Below are positions 5,813-6,154 of a stretch of DNA of 6,154 bases, piece by piece. Within the stretch, counting starts at the first letter, position 1. The number at the start of each line of letters is the position of its first letter. The stretch comes from an uncultured bacterium (GTDB taxonomy: Bacteria; Patescibacteriota; Microgenomatia; UBA1406; GWC2-37-13), in contig CALESU010000108.1 in NCBI GenBank assembly GCA_937914905.1, positions 1 through 6,154 of the forward strand, in the 5' to 3' direction. The translations under genes and the position numbers were made by a program. Below the pieces are notes generated by a model, which searched no databases, was not told the DNA's origin, and was given only the letters and a program-made list of their open reading frames with translations.

Positions 5813-6154
5813 CTACGATTTGGCACCAAAGCCTTTTACTGAAACGGTGAGAATAGTGTCATGATGTTCAAAAGATAAAAGTAATCCATTCATAGTTGCA
5901 ATTTCCTTCACGAGAGAAAGTCCTATTCCAAAACTATTTCCCTTATCTTGAGCAGTTGAATAATGCCTCTTCATCATACGAGATGACTCAACTATTGCAT
6001 TTCGAGTTATGGAATTGCTGATGAAAATTTCTACAACCTTATCTTCCTGTTTGCTCCCAATTTGAATAGTTCGCTCAACCCCGTATTTAACAGCATTCTC
6101 AATAAGATTTTTAAATATTAATCTAAATGTATTTTGCGGGAAGAGAATACGAAG
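5813..6154 (-). CDS. Sensor histidine kinase, C-terminal ATPase domain (N-terminal part beyond window)
   Basis: Only the last 113 residues are visible, read without a stop from the window edge to TAG at 5815-5813. They form most of a HATPase_c domain, which binds ATP to phosphorylate the kinase's own histidine; that histidine and the sensor region lie outside the window. The N box is clear: NLIENAVKYG (16-25 of the visible part). The G2 box is GIGLSLVKEI (76-85), followed by MNG (88-90) in the place of the usual HGG. The G1 box, normally D-x-G-x-G, is missing; the sequence reads EIFISNS (42-48), as in kinases where an N-x-G version replaces it. The ATP lid between the boxes contains HYSTAQDKGNSFG (64-76). 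A response regulator would be expected upstream, beyond 6154. The gene converges on sulP, and whether it controls that unit is unknown. Confidence 0.88.
   Translation of the reverse strand, partial: LRILFPQNTFRLIFKNLIENAVKYGVERTIQIGSKQEDKVVEIFISNSITRNAIVESSRMMKRHYSTAQDKGNSFGIGLSLVKEIATMNGLLLSFEHHDTILTVSVKGFGAKS

Noticed and set aside
1..6154. Possible recoding of TGA as glycine
   Set aside because: The membrane protein and the acetyltransferase both end at TGA at natural domain ends, and no in-frame TGA interrupts the conserved genes.

Overview
This 6,154-base bacterial window holds seven protein-coding genes, two of them cut by the window edges. I see no RNA gene, CRISPR array, insertion sequence or phage gene. 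The organism is probably a bacterium with a compact genome and little reliance on Shine-Dalgarno sites: genes overlap or lie 5-14 bases apart inside units, no start has a convincing GGAGG-type site, and two promoters sit almost on top of start codons. TGA, TAA and TAG are all used as ordinary stops, so TGA is not recoded as glycine. These traits would fit a Patescibacteria/CPR-type lineage, but no gene here proves that, and I hold the placement loosely.

Left part, minus strand (1-1242): a single-pass membrane-anchored protein of unknown function, followed with an ATGA overlap by thiamine pyrophosphokinase (thiN), whose C-terminal end runs off the window. Between this pair and the plus-strand genes lies a very short divergent promoter region (about 1243-1304). 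Both predicted transcripts begin within a few bases of a start codon, so both are probably leaderless.

Middle, plus strand (1305-5761): a GNAT-family acetyltransferase with an unusual acetyl-CoA loop. After a gap with its own sigma70-like promoter comes a tight three-gene unit: a TrkH-family potassium transporter, a shikimate-kinase-like P-loop kinase, and a SulP/SLC26-family anion transporter with a C-terminal STAS domain. The unit pairs a cation channel/transporter with an anion transporter, which suggests ion, osmotic or pH homeostasis. The small kinase between them is the odd member, because it lacks a shikimate-pathway neighbour and an expected substrate-binding arginine.

Right end, minus strand (5813-6154): the C-terminal ATP-binding domain of a sensor histidine kinase, converging on the SulP gene. 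Its G1 box is degenerate.

Nothing here is clearly a new defence or mobile system. The best leads are the overlapping leaderless divergent promoters, the kinase sandwiched between the two ion transporters, and the SulP STAS domain with Asp in the place where related STAS proteins have a regulatory Ser/Thr.
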